Program-made: the position numbers and the translations under genes
Notes under the pieces: model-generated
Told to the model about the DNA's origin: nothing
Seen by the model: the letters and a program-made list of their open reading frames with translations, nothing else
Database searches by the model: none
Source: Anaerolineae bacterium
GTDB lineage: Bacteria > Chloroflexota > Anaerolineae > Aggregatilineales > Phototrophicaceae
Assembly: GCA_022843385.1 (NCBI GenBank)
Contig: JALHNT010000012.1
Span: 62,001-126,000 of the forward strand
DNA length: 64,000 nt
Direction of reading: 5' to 3'
Part shown: positions 1-8,331 of the stretch, in pieces
Layout: each line of letters opens with the position of its first letter
Position numbering within the stretch: position 1 is the stretch's first letter

Positions 1-1174
1 TTTCATACGAGGCCAGCACCACCGGGTAGTAGCCGGTGTTGGCGGCCCAGACGGCCTGGGTTTCGGGCAGAACCGACCACTTCATGAAGTCCCAGGCACC
101 GGCCTGTTGTTCTTCGGTGCCGGTGTTGGTGATCCACAGCGACGCGCCGCCGACGATGGTACGACCGGTGGCATCAGGCTGACGCGGCATCATGATGGTG
201 CCGACTTCCACACCCTGGCCGGCGCGTTCCGCCGAGGCGATCAGGGTACGCAGGCTGGCAATGCTGGAGAAGGTCATGGCGACTTCACCATTGGCATAGG
301 CCGCACCCGCCGCCGAACCGCCGCCGGGGCCGTAGTAAATGGCCGAGCCGTTGTCGATCATGCTCTTGAGGAAGTTGAAGTAGTTGACGCCGATTTCACC
401 ATTGAAGGTGTATTCCTGCATCCGTTCCGCGCCACGACCGTTGTTCGGCACACCGAACAGGCTGTTGTGGACGGCGTGAATCTGTTCGAAGAACCAGCTT
501 TCCGGATAGACGGCCAGACCATAGCGGGTGACGTTACCGGCGCTGTCACGAACCGTCAGGGCTTCGGCAGCGGCGATGATTTCATCATAGGTCCAGATGG
601 TCTTGTCCGGGTCCAGGCCAGCATCGCGGAAAGCAGCACGGTTGATATAGAGCATGGCGGTGGACGAGTTGAAAGGCATCGAGTACAGGGTGCCGCCGAC
701 GGTGTAGTTGGCGCGCACGGCCGGTTCGAGGTCATCGATCACGGCGGTCAGGCCATCGCGTTCCAGCAGTTCCTGCACCGGGATGATGCTGCCGGTGTCG
801 ATCATGCGCTGGGTGCCGGCTTCGAAGATCTGCACCACGTTGGGCAGGTCGCCGCTCGCCAGACCGGCGTTGATCTTGTTGATGGTGTCATCATAGCTCG
901 ACTGGAAAATGGCTTCGATGTAATAGGTGCTCTGGCTCAGGTTGTACTGATTGACGGTTTCCTGGACGACGTTGCCCAGCAGACCACCCAGACCATACCA
1001 GAACGTCACCTTGATCGAGCCTTCGGGTTGGGCCACTGGCGGCACCGAGGTGATGGTGGGCTGTGGGGTAGCGGTGGGATTATCCTGGGTCACGGCGGTC
1101 ATGGGCAGCGACAACGAGATCGTTGCCAGGACCAGGACGAGCATCACTGAAAGCAGGACACTAACCTTCTTCAT
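1..1174 (-). CDS. ABC transporter extracellular substrate-binding protein, UgpB-like (partial at 3' end)
   Basis: Reading the minus strand from the ATG at 1174 gives a signal peptide (MKKVSVLLSVMLVLVLATIS), a short Thr/Pro-rich stalk (NPTATPQPTIT), then a family 1 extracellular solute-binding domain (IKVTFWYGLGG, later NLFGVPNN-type and GGASLWITN segments). A GGAGG Shine-Dalgarno lies just upstream. The frame stays open to the window edge, so the C-terminus is missing. This class delivers sugars or glycerol-3-phosphate to the membrane permeases; the next two genes upstream on this strand are those permeases, so the three form one importer. Its position right after the phosphonate island suggests a phosphorus-containing substrate such as a glycerophosphodiester, but that is inference. 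Confidence 0.88.
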   Translation of the reverse strand, partial: MKKVSVLLSVMLVLVLATISLSLPMTAVTQDNPTATPQPTITSVPPVAQPEGSIKVTFWYGLGGLLGNVVQETVNQYNLSQSTYYIEAIFQSSYDDTINKINAGLASGDLPNVVQIFEAGTQRMIDTGSIIPVQELLERDGLTAVIDDLEPAVRANYTVGGTLYSMPFNSSTAMLYINRAAFRDAGLDPDKTIWTYDEIIAAAEALTVRDSAGNVTRYGLAVYPESWFFEQIHAVHNSLFGVPNNGRGAERMQEYTFNGEIGVNYFNFLKSMIDNGSAIYYGPGGGSAAGAAYANGEVAMTFSSIASLRTLIASAERAGQGVEVGTIMMPRQPDATGRTIVGGASLWITNTGTEEQQAGAWDFMKWSVLPETQAVWAANTGYYPVVLASYE

Positions 1175-1212
1175 GCACTTTCCTCCATATTCGACGAACA
1201 AAATGAGCGTTT

Positions 1213-2055
1213 TTAGCCTTTGAGCGCACCCGCCGTCAAACCGGCGACGAGTTGGCGCTGGCCTAAAACCAACAGGATCAGGGTGGGCAGCATCACGATC
1301 AGCGTGGCTGCCATCTGGGTATTGAAGACCGCGTATTCGAAGTTGCGGAAGACGGTGATGCCAACCTGTGTCGTGCGCCATTCCGGGCTGTTGGTCACCA
1401 GCAGCGGCCAGTAGAACTGATTGTAGGTGCTGAGAAAGGTATAGACGGCCAGCGTCGCCAGCGCCGGACGCGACAGCGGCAGCAGGATCGACCACAGGTA
1501 TTGCAGCCGGCCACAACCATCCACCAGCGCCGCTTCGTACAGGTCTTTGGGCAGCGTCAGGAAATACTGGCGCAGCAGGAAGATACCGAAGGCGCTGGCG
1601 AGGAACGGCACAATCAACCCCTGGAAGCTGTCCTTCCATTGCAGGCTGGAGATGAACAGGTAGTTCGGGATGAGCGTGGCCTCGAATGGCACCATCAGCG
1701 TCCCCAGGGCGAAGAACAACATGATCGTCTTGCCGGGGAAGTTCAGGTAAGCCAGGGCGAAGGCCATCAACGACGAGGTGGCGAGGACGCCCAGCGTCAC
1801 GCTGCCGGCCACGACGAACGAGTTGAGAATCCAGCGGCTCAGGATCGGCTGCTGCTGAAACAGCGCCGGGAAGATGCCCCAGTCCAGCCGGCTGAAATCC
1901 GGGATCAGGTTGGGGGCCAGCGTGTCGCCTTGCAGCGCCAGCGACAGGGCGAACACCAGCGGGAAGAGCAGGATGATCGAGGTGACGATCAGCATCAGGT
2001 AGACCATCACGTTGTACGAGAAGCGCTGCTGGCGCGAGAGTAAGGCTATGTTCAT
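1213..2055 (-). CDS. Carbohydrate/glycerol-phosphate ABC transporter permease (UgpE/MalG type)
   Basis: 280 residues with about six membrane segments. The cytoplasmic coupling loop is visible as EAALVDGCGRLQYLWSILLP, the EAA motif that docks on the ATPase. Length and layout match MalG/UgpE inner-membrane subunits. The start overlaps the end of the preceding permease by four bases (ATGA), so translation is coupled, and the binding-protein gene follows after about 40 bases. No ATPase gene lies beside this importer in the window; it may use a shared MalK-like ATPase, possibly one of the two at 41503-43649. Substrate is not determined by sequence. Confidence 0.9.
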   Translation of the reverse strand: MNIALLSRQQRFSYNVMVYLMLIVTSIILLFPLVFALSLALQGDTLAPNLIPDFSRLDWGIFPALFQQQPILSRWILNSFVVAGSVTLGVLATSSLMAFALAYLNFPGKTIMLFFALGTLMVPFEATLIPNYLFISSLQWKDSFQGLIVPFLASAFGIFLLRQYFLTLPKDLYEAALVDGCGRLQYLWSILLPLSRPALATLAVYTFLSTYNQFYWPLLVTNSPEWRTTQVGITVFRNFEYAVFNTQMAATLIVMLPTLILLVLGQRQLVAGLTAGALKG

Positions 2056-3032
2056 TGGTAATGCACTCCCCGGTTGGTGAGGCGGTATTGAATGACGGTC
2101 AGGATGAGCAGCACGGCGAACAGCACAATCGACATGGCCGACGCCAGCCCATAGCGGTTGTCATACCAGAACGCCAGGAAAGTGCTGTAGACGAACACAT
2201 TCGGATCGGCCTGCGGGATGAGCAGGTGGAACTGGGTGAAGGCTTGCAGGCTGCCGATGGTGTTGATGATGAACAGGAACAACAGCGTCGGCGTGAGCAG
2301 CGGCAGGATGATGAAGCGGAATATCTGGGTGCGGTTGGCTCCATCGATCTGGGCGCTCTCGTAGAGATCGGTGGGGATGGCCTGGACGCCGGCCAGGGTG
2401 ATGATGAAGTTGAAGCCCAGCCCCGACCAGATGGTCATGGCCGCCACAGCCGCCAGCGCCGTCCGGTCATCACCCAGCAGCGTCACTGAATTGATGCCCA
2501 GCAGTTCGACCAGCCAGGTGGTGGCGCGGGTCTGTGGGCTGTAGATCAGCGCCCAGATCACGCCGCCGGTCGCCAGCGAGATGGCGATGCTGCTGGTGAA
2601 GATGGTGCGGAACAGACCGATGTAGCGCACCTTGACTGTCGCCAGCATCGCCAGCGCCAACGCCAGCACGATGCCGATTGGCACGACCATCAAGGCGAAC
2701 TGGAAACTCAGCCACAGGCTTTGCAGCCCATCGGTGCGGCCATCCAGCCCCAGGATGCGGATGTAGTAGTTCAGACCATTCCAGCGCACCGGCTCACCGA
2801 TATTGTTGGTCAGGTGCAGGCTCAACCAGATGGCGCGGAAGAACGGGATATAGGTGAACAGGGCGAACAGGATCAGCGCCGGCGACGCGTACAGCAGCGC
2901 CCGCCACAAATCGCGCGTCGTCGGCTTGACCAGCCAGGCTGCCAGTGCTGCCCGGCGCGCCTGGGGGATCGCCGGCGAAGCGGCGCTGACGGTCGACACA
3001 AATGTCGATTGGGCTTCGTCTGTCGATTGCAT
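2052..3032 (-). CDS. Carbohydrate/glycerol-phosphate ABC transporter permease (UgpA/MalF type)
   Basis: 326 residues. A cytoplasmic N-terminus of about 40 residues precedes the first membrane helix (LLYASPALILFALFTYIPFF). The EAA loop is ESAQIDGANRTQIFRFIILP. This is the first gene of a three-gene operon (permease, permease, binding protein) reading leftward. The 178-base gap before it contains several TTAAC-type direct repeats (see 3119-3178), so it probably has its own promoter instead of being only a read-through tail of the phosphonate operon. Family assignment is firm; the transported compound is unknown. Confidence 0.9.
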   Translation of the reverse strand: MQSTDEAQSTFVSTVSAASPAIPQARRAALAAWLVKPTTRDLWRALLYASPALILFALFTYIPFFRAIWLSLHLTNNIGEPVRWNGLNYYIRILGLDGRTDGLQSLWLSFQFALMVVPIGIVLALALAMLATVKVRYIGLFRTIFTSSIAISLATGGVIWALIYSPQTRATTWLVELLGINSVTLLGDDRTALAAVAAMTIWSGLGFNFIITLAGVQAIPTDLYESAQIDGANRTQIFRFIILPLLTPTLLFLFIINTIGSLQAFTQFHLLIPQADPNVFVYSTFLAFWYDNRYGLASAMSIVLFAVLLILTVIQYRLTNRGVHYQ

Positions 3033-3118
3033 CCCTCGTCTCCCATTCTCGTACTGGGCAAGGTTCGTTGAGGCATCTTTGTAAGATCGCGTAACGAAAA
3101 CGAATGATAGAGAGGGTT

Positions 3119-3178
3119 TGTTAAGTAACTCGCGTTAAAAGCGTAACATCCGGTTAAGAGTGGATGAAGATTAACCCC
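3119..3178 (-). promoter_or_regulatory. Cluster of TTAAC-like repeats upstream of the UgpA-type permease
   Basis: On the minus strand this stretch contains TTAATC, TTCATC, TTAACC, TTACGC, TTAACG and TTAAC units, three of them 11 bases apart (CTTCATCC, CTTAACCG, GTTACGCT). Tandem (C/T)TTAAC-type units resemble Pho-box arrangements described for phosphate-starvation regulators in some non-proteobacteria. Similar TTTAAC units occur before phnC. That this is a Pho-type site is inference only. Confidence 0.35.
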
Positions 3179-3210
3179 TCACTCATGACCAGCCAGGGAA
3201 GCCAAACTAC

Positions 3211-4338
3211 CTAATTGGATAACACTTCCTCTGCCAGACCGAATGAAAGAGTCATGCCAGAGCCGCCCAGCCCGTTGACGATGGTCACGCCGGGTTCGGG
3301 ATGCAGGATCAGCTCGCGTTTGCCCTTGACCAGCGGGTAGATGCCATGCCAGGTCTCGGCGATCTCAAACGTCGGCAGGTGGGCGAAGGTGTGCAGATAA
3401 TCGAGGATGGCCTGATTGATGTCGGCGCGGTCAAACGGGTCGAAGGTCATGCCGTATTCGTGGCTGTCGCCGATGGTCACCTCGCCCAGGCGGGTCTGTG
3501 ACACCAGCAGGTGAATGCCGTACTCGACATAAAACGGCATCTCGGACTCGATGCGCCGCTTGAAGGCCGGGAAAGACGGCAAATGGCCGAAGGTGTTCTG
3601 ATATTGATAGAGCGATAATCCGGCGCACAGGTTGGGGCCGAGCGCCCAGCCGGTGGGTTGCGGACGGGTGCGGAGCATTTGCAGCTTGCAGCGCGTCAGC
3701 CCGCTTTCGGCATAGTGGCGTGGATAGAGCGTTTCGAAATCCGCCCCGCTGCACACAAAAACCTGTTCCGCCTGAAAGCTGCCCTGAGTGGTTTCGATGG
3801 TGGGCAGGCTGATGCCGGTGACCAGGGTGCCGAAATGGAGTTCGACGCCATACGCCTTTTCCAGCCAGCCAGGGATGGCGCGGATGGCCTGACGGGGATC
3901 GACATTGAGTTCGGTGCTACTCCAGAGCGCCCCTTTCAGCCCATCGATTTTGACCGCCGCGCTCTTCTCGGCGACCTGCGCCGGAGTCAGCAGTTGACCG
4001 AATTCGCGCACTTCCGGCACTGCCGCCGCCAGCTCGTGCAGCACGGCCATCTCATCGTCGTGATAGGCTAGGTGGAGCGAACCGCTCTCCAGACAAAAGA
4101 AATCCGCGCCCCGGCTGGCTTCCAGCCAGATCTCGCGCGATTTTATGGCGCGCTGGAACAACGCCCCGGTCTTGCCCACCGGCCACACCTGACCGAAGTT
4201 GCGGATGGAAGCACCCACCGCCGGGTTAGTGCGTTCAAACAACGCCACCTTCAGACCGCGCCGCGCTGCCGCCAGCGCATGAGCCAGGCCGACGATGCCG
4301 GCACCGACAACAATGACATCGAATTGGGGTGCGCTCAT
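3211..4338 (-). CDS. FAD-dependent oxidoreductase of the phosphonate-associated TIGR03364 type
   Basis: 375 residues. The N-terminus has the Rossmann FAD-binding motif VVGAGIVGLAHALAAARRG, followed by a DAO-type fold ending with a typical GLGGSGMTLSFGLAEE segment. Enzymes of this subgroup are known to be encoded next to phosphonatase genes. The upstream partner here is phnX, and no PhnW aminotransferase is present. The natural inference is that the flavoenzyme oxidises aminoethylphosphonate or an N-alkyl derivative to phosphonoacetaldehyde, which PhnX then cleaves. It is the last gene of the phosphonate operon, 32 bases after phnX. Exact substrate is not shown by the sequence. Confidence 0.85.
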   Translation of the reverse strand: MSAPQFDVIVVGAGIVGLAHALAAARRGLKVALFERTNPAVGASIRNFGQVWPVGKTGALFQRAIKSREIWLEASRGADFFCLESGSLHLAYHDDEMAVLHELAAAVPEVREFGQLLTPAQVAEKSAAVKIDGLKGALWSSTELNVDPRQAIRAIPGWLEKAYGVELHFGTLVTGISLPTIETTQGSFQAEQVFVCSGADFETLYPRHYAESGLTRCKLQMLRTRPQPTGWALGPNLCAGLSLYQYQNTFGHLPSFPAFKRRIESEMPFYVEYGIHLLVSQTRLGEVTIGDSHEYGMTFDPFDRADINQAILDYLHTFAHLPTFEIAETWHGIYPLVKGKRELILHPEPGVTIVNGLGGSGMTLSFGLAEEVLSN

Positions 4339-4370
4339 ATTGTCCTCTGGATATGCTGGGTCAGGTTGAG

Positions 4371-5180
4371 TTATACCGGTCGTTCGCCAGCCTGCAACCG
4401 GGCGTCGATGCGATCCAGCGCCTGGGGCAGTTGAGCGATGCTGCGGATGACCTCGTGCGCCCCGGCCTGGCGCATCTGTTGCTCAATCGGTGCCAGTTTG
4501 TCTGCCAGTTCGGAGTCGGATAAAGCCTTGACTTCGGCCTCGCTCAGTCCGAGTTGATTGCCGGTCTGGGTCAGCGCCACGGTCCAGGTGCCGGCGTTCA
4601 GTCCCTCAGCGATGTCCGGCAGGGTATCGCCGACCTTGACGACTGCCGCCAGGGGATGAACCTCCAGTTGCATCAGGTTGCTGTAGATCATGTAGGGAGC
4701 CGGGCGTCCGGCCGGCACATCGTCCGGCACGACCAGGGCATCCGGGGCATACCCCCGCGCCGCCGCGGCCGGCAGCAGCGCATCCATCACGATCCGGCTG
4801 TAACCGGTGGTCGAGCCGATCTTCAGACCGCGCTGACGACAATCGGCGACGGCCTCCAGCGTTCCGGGAATCAGGCTGGCATAATCCATCACGCTCGATT
4901 TCTGCACCATGACCGAGTCGCGGTAGAGCGCATCAATGTCATCTTCCGACCAGGGCTTGCCCTGCGCCGCTTCCCACGACGCTGTCACTTCGGCGGTCTG
5001 GGCGATGGCACGGATGTGATCGCGCTTTTCCAGTCCCATCGGGGCGCGCGCCTGGGCGATACTGATCGACACGCCGCGCCGCTGGAAGATGTGAACGAAG
5101 ACCGCCACTGGCGCGAAACAGCCGTAATCGACCGTCGTCCCGGCCCAATCGAAGATCACCGCCTGCAAGCGCTGGCTCAT
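4371..5180 (-). CDS. phnX: Phosphonoacetaldehyde hydrolase (phosphonatase)
   Basis: 269 residues of the HAD superfamily. It hydrolyses phosphonoacetaldehyde to acetaldehyde and phosphate. The HAD motif I FDWAGTTVDYG gives the nucleophile D11. The family-specific Schiff-base lysine is K52 in MGLEKRDHIR. HAD motif II is STTGYS and motif IV is VKVGDTLPDIAEG. Length matches characterised PhnX. The start overlaps the stop of the acetyltransferase gene by four bases, so it is translationally coupled within the operon. Its presence beside a complete set of C-P lyase genes means this organism encodes two phosphonate routes in one operon. Confidence 0.95.
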   Translation of the reverse strand: MSQRLQAVIFDWAGTTVDYGCFAPVAVFVHIFQRRGVSISIAQARAPMGLEKRDHIRAIAQTAEVTASWEAAQGKPWSEDDIDALYRDSVMVQKSSVMDYASLIPGTLEAVADCRQRGLKIGSTTGYSRIVMDALLPAAAARGYAPDALVVPDDVPAGRPAPYMIYSNLMQLEVHPLAAVVKVGDTLPDIAEGLNAGTWTVALTQTGNQLGLSEAEVKALSDSELADKLAPIEQQMRQAGAHEVIRSIAQLPQALDRIDARLQAGERPV

Positions 5181-5833
5181 GAGCTGTATTTCTCCACAAA
5201 GGCTTCAACATCGTAGAGGTCATCAAAACGGGCTTCGAGCGTCGCCCGATCCCAATCCCACCAGGCGATCTGGAGCAGCTTCTCGCTGATCCGTTCGGGG
5301 AAGCGCGGGCGGACGATGCGTGCCGGGACGCCCACCGCAATCATGTAGGGCGGGACATCCTTGGTGACCACCGCGCCCGACCCCACTACCGCACCGGTGC
5401 CAATGGTCACGCCCGGCATGACGATGACGTTGTGACCGAGCCAGGTGTCGTGACCGATGACGCACTGATGTGAGCGCCGCCAGTCGAAGAAGGAAGCATC
5501 ATCCTCGCCCAGTCCGTACTGCTTGCGGCGGTAGGTGATATGGTGCAGCGTCACCCGTTCCATCGGATGATTGCCGGGGTTGATGCGGACATGCGAGGCG
5601 ATATTGCTGAACTTGCCGATGCGGGTGTAGATGATCTGGTTGTCGCCGGCGGTGTAGCTGTAATCATCCAGGCTGGATTCGACCAGCCAGCTATTGGCAC
5701 CGACTTCAGTCCAGGCTCCCAGATGGCTGTCGTGGATCAGCACGCCGCTGTGAAACACCGGTTCATCGCCCAGCGGTTGCTGCCCCAGCGCGGGCGCGAA
5801 ATCAGGCGCGGCGTAATGGGCGATGTGTTTCAT
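5177..5833 (-). CDS. Phosphonate-operon hexapeptide-repeat acetyltransferase (DapH/VatD-like)
   Basis: 218 residues with left-handed beta-helix hexapeptide repeats in the C-terminal half (WLGHNVIVMPGVTIGTGAVV, then GSGAVVTKDVPPYMIAVGVP). This matches the transferase family repeatedly found inside C-P lyase operons (TIGR03308 type). Xenobiotic or aminoalkylphosphonate acetylation, as PhnO does in enterobacteria, is a plausible role but not demonstrated for this family. It overlaps phnM at its start and phnX at its stop by four bases each, so it is firmly embedded in the operon. Confidence 0.85.
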   Translation of the reverse strand: MKHIAHYAAPDFAPALGQQPLGDEPVFHSGVLIHDSHLGAWTEVGANSWLVESSLDDYSYTAGDNQIIYTRIGKFSNIASHVRINPGNHPMERVTLHHITYRRKQYGLGEDDASFFDWRRSHQCVIGHDTWLGHNVIVMPGVTIGTGAVVGSGAVVTKDVPPYMIAVGVPARIVRPRFPERISEKLLQIAWWDWDRATLEARFDDLYDVEAFVEKYSS

Positions 5834-7023
5834 AAGGTGGCCTGCGCCGTCAATTGTGACAGATGCGCCATATGGGCATCCCAGTAAATCGGGTGACCCT
5901 GGCGCAGCGTGGCGCGGATGCGCGGGTGATCGTGCGCTTCTTCGACCAACACCAGATCGGCCTGCAAGCCCACTTCGATCCGCCCCCGGTCATGCAGCCC
6001 GACGGCTTTGGCCGGGTTCTCCGCGATCAGTTTCATGACCTGATACAGGGGCAGCACGCCCTGTTTCGCCAGCTTGAAGGCGGTTTGCAGCATGGCCGCC
6101 GGGTAGTAATCGGTCGCCAGAATATCGACCAGCCCGGCTTCGATGGCGTGGAGGGCGCTCAGGTTGCCGGTGTTGGAGCCGCCGCGATAGGCGTTGGGCG
6201 CGCCCATGATGGTGAACATGCCTTTGGCACGGGCGTAGCGGGCGGCTTCCTCGGTCACGGGGAACTCGCTGATGCTGACGCCCATCGCCGCCATCTGGTC
6301 AATCTTGGCCGGCTTGTCATCGTCGTGCGAGGCAATTGGGATGCCGTGCGTCCGCGCCAACCGACAGACCTCATCGGCCTGCGACCAGTCGCGCGGTGTT
6401 TCCGAGACCTCGGCAATCTTGGTTTTCATCCGTTCTTTGGCGTCGTTCTCCAGCATCTCGCGCGGGATGCCCAGCCACTTGACCATAAAATCGATGTAGC
6501 GGGTGATGTCGGCGTACTGCCCCTGGCCGGGGGTGTGATCCATCAGCGAGACCATATCGACCAGCTTATCGGCGAGCAGCCCTTCGAGGATGGCGGCGGT
6601 GCCGGTGTTGGCAATCTCAAAGCGGGCATGAACGCGGAAATCGACCATCAGCTCATGGCGCTTGGCCTGAATGCCCCGGATGATCTCGGTGGCTTTCTCC
6701 TGCGTCCGCAGATCGTTCTGATGCCAGGCGAAGCCGACGGCCGCGAAGGCAGTGGTGATGCCGGTGCCAGCCAGCCGTTTATCCAGTTCGTAGAGCGCCA
6801 CCGTCGTCGGGAACATGGCGTTGGGGCGCGGCTCGATGTCGCGTTCCAGCATATCGCCGTGCAGATCAATCACGCCGGGGATGAGCGTCAGGCCGACGGC
6901 GCTCAGGCCGTAACCCCGTTTGTCGCCCTCGACAATTTCAGCGATTCGGCCGTCTTCGATGTTGACCGCGCCGCGTTCCAGCACGCGATCCGGCAGCACA
7001 ATCTTCAGATCAGTCAGCCACAT
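5830..7023 (-). CDS. phnM: Alpha-D-ribose 1-methylphosphonate 5-triphosphate diphosphatase
   Basis: 397 residues, amidohydrolase fold. The N-terminal strand region contains the metal motif GVIDLHGDMLERDIEPRPN, and later metal-ligand histidines fall in MDHTPGQGQY and IASHDDDKPAK. A GVPI-like C-terminal NPAKAVGLHDRGRIEVG segment is typical for PhnM. The enzyme removes pyrophosphate from the ribose triphosphate phosphonate made by PhnGHI, producing the substrate of PhnJ. The start overlaps the end of phnL by 14 bases. Length and synteny both agree with bona fide PhnM. Confidence 0.94.
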   Translation of the reverse strand: MWLTDLKIVLPDRVLERGAVNIEDGRIAEIVEGDKRGYGLSAVGLTLIPGVIDLHGDMLERDIEPRPNAMFPTTVALYELDKRLAGTGITTAFAAVGFAWHQNDLRTQEKATEIIRGIQAKRHELMVDFRVHARFEIANTGTAAILEGLLADKLVDMVSLMDHTPGQGQYADITRYIDFMVKWLGIPREMLENDAKERMKTKIAEVSETPRDWSQADEVCRLARTHGIPIASHDDDKPAKIDQMAAMGVSISEFPVTEEAARYARAKGMFTIMGAPNAYRGGSNTGNLSALHAIEAGLVDILATDYYPAAMLQTAFKLAKQGVLPLYQVMKLIAENPAKAVGLHDRGRIEVGLQADLVLVEEAHDHPRIRATLRQGHPIYWDAHMAHLSQLTAQATL

Positions 7024-7717
7024 GCGCCAGCTCCTCCTGCGTTGTCGTCAGATGAATCTCGCTGTCAATCAGATGCAGGACATCTTCCGGGTGATGGAAG
7101 ACGCCGATGAGCGCCACGCCCTGGGCTTTCAGCTCGGCCAGCCGGGTTTGCAGCGACCGGCGGGTATCGGCATCAAGCGAGGCAGTGGGTTCATCGAGCA
7201 GCAGCAGCCGACGGGGAGCGATCAGCGCCCGCGCCAGATTGACCTTCTGCTGCTCGCCACCGGAAAAGGTCGTCGGGTAGGCCGACCATAATTCGGGTTT
7301 GAGACCGAACGAGGACAGGGTGGCTTTAGCCGACTCGATGGCTGCTTCCCAGGCCAGGCCGCCATCCACCAGCGGCTCGGCCACCAGTTCCAGGGCGCTG
7401 ACGCGGGGACGGGGACGGAGGAACTGGGTGACGAAGCCCAACTCCTGCCGCCGCAGCAGCGCCATATCGACATCGGCGGCCCGCGCCAGATCAATCCGCC
7501 CGCGCTGCGACTCGAACCAGGCATGACCGCCGCTTGGCACATAGGTGCGGTAGAGGCAGCGCAGCAGCGACGACTTGCCCGCGCCGTTGGCTCCACCGAT
7601 CAGCATGAACTGGCCGGCTTCAAGCGTGAACGACAGGTCATGAAACACCCCGATCTCGCGCTGGAGATGGTGGATGTCGAAGGTCTTGGTCAATTGATCG
7701 ACAACGAGAAGTGTCAT
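7010..7717 (-). CDS. phnL: C-P lyase system ABC-type ATP-binding protein
   Basis: 235 residues, a soluble ABC ATPase. Walker A is GGANGAGKSS, the signature is FSGGEQQKVNLA, and Walker B is LLLLDEPTASLD. The PhnL-like feature is the N-terminal DIHHLQREIGVFHDLSFTLEAG. Although it looks like a transporter ATPase, PhnL is an accessory of the C-P lyase complex, not of PhnCDE. It is separated from phnK by one unrelated gene, whereas phnK and phnL are usually adjacent. It is followed by phnM with a short overlap. Confidence 0.93.
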   Translation of the reverse strand: MTLLVVDQLTKTFDIHHLQREIGVFHDLSFTLEAGQFMLIGGANGAGKSSLLRCLYRTYVPSGGHAWFESQRGRIDLARAADVDMALLRRQELGFVTQFLRPRPRVSALELVAEPLVDGGLAWEAAIESAKATLSSFGLKPELWSAYPTTFSGGEQQKVNLARALIAPRRLLLLDEPTASLDADTRRSLQTRLAELKAQGVALIGVFHHPEDVLHLIDSEIHLTTTQEELAHVAD

Positions 7718-7729
7718 AATGTCCTCATG

Positions 7730-8278
7730 CTAACCGCCCAAAACAAGAACACGAACACGGTATAAATTGGGATCAGTGGTATCAATCAGAATCTCCTGGC
7801 TGAATTCCGTTGCCACATATATGCCATAAACGAGCGATGTCATTCCTTGGCTCCAGATGACTACCTGTTCTGAGGGTAAGTCATAAGGCTGTAGGCTCCC
7901 TGAAGGAGGCACCAAAGTCACCCATTCATCTTGGCTGACTCTGCTGCTGACTTGTAACATCCCTAGATCTTCCGGTGACATCACAAAAGTGGCAGTGAGT
8001 CCCCAGCCTTGCATTCCAAAACAGCCTGCTGTGATGCTTTGTGCGCTCGGTGGAAACTCAAACTGACCCAGCGATTCGGTCTGTTCCAGACCAGCAGCTT
8101 CAGTGACATTACAGCCACTCATCACGCCTAATCCTGAAATGGTAGATGCCAAAAGCCGCAAGACGGCGTAGCTACAGACTCCCAACAACACTAGACTCGT
8201 CACGCAACCTACCGCTACTCGCAGCCCCCGCTGTCTGATGATCGAATTCACCCTGGCTCTCGTAGCCACATCTTTCAT
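7730..8278 (-). CDS. Unknown membrane-anchored protein inserted between phnK and phnL
   Basis: 182 residues that I do not recognise. There is a basic N-terminus (KDVATRARVNSIIRQRG), one hydrophobic segment (VAVGCVTSLVLLGVCSYAVL) and a predicted external domain of about 130 residues with two cysteines (MSGCNV, ITAGCFGM). An AAGGAG sits directly before the ATG, so the GTG three codons in (8269) is an alternative start with better spacing. By eye the gene is richer in A and T than its neighbours, which suggests later acquisition. It reads in the operon direction, 53 bases after phnK and 12 before phnL. No function is proposed. Confidence 0.7.
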   Translation of the reverse strand: MKDVATRARVNSIIRQRGLRVAVGCVTSLVLLGVCSYAVLRLLASTISGLGVMSGCNVTEAAGLEQTESLGQFEFPPSAQSITAGCFGMQGWGLTATFVMSPEDLGMLQVSSRVSQDEWVTLVPPSGSLQPYDLPSEQVVIWSQGMTSLVYGIYVATEFSQEILIDTTDPNLYRVRVLVLGG

Positions 8279-8331
8279 CTCCTTGACCCTGAATCATGAT
8301 CCAGTGTGTCATCAGCGGATTCCAATCGACG

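Noticed and set aside
107..1150. Long plus-strand reading frame of 347 codons
   Set aside because: It is the antisense shadow of the binding-protein gene on the minus strand, which has signal peptide, ribosome site and family motifs; the plus-strand translation has no recognisable domain.
5863..7110. Plus-strand frame of 415 codons across phnM
   Set aside because: Antisense to phnM, which is certain by motif and synteny; high GC creates long open antisense frames throughout this window.
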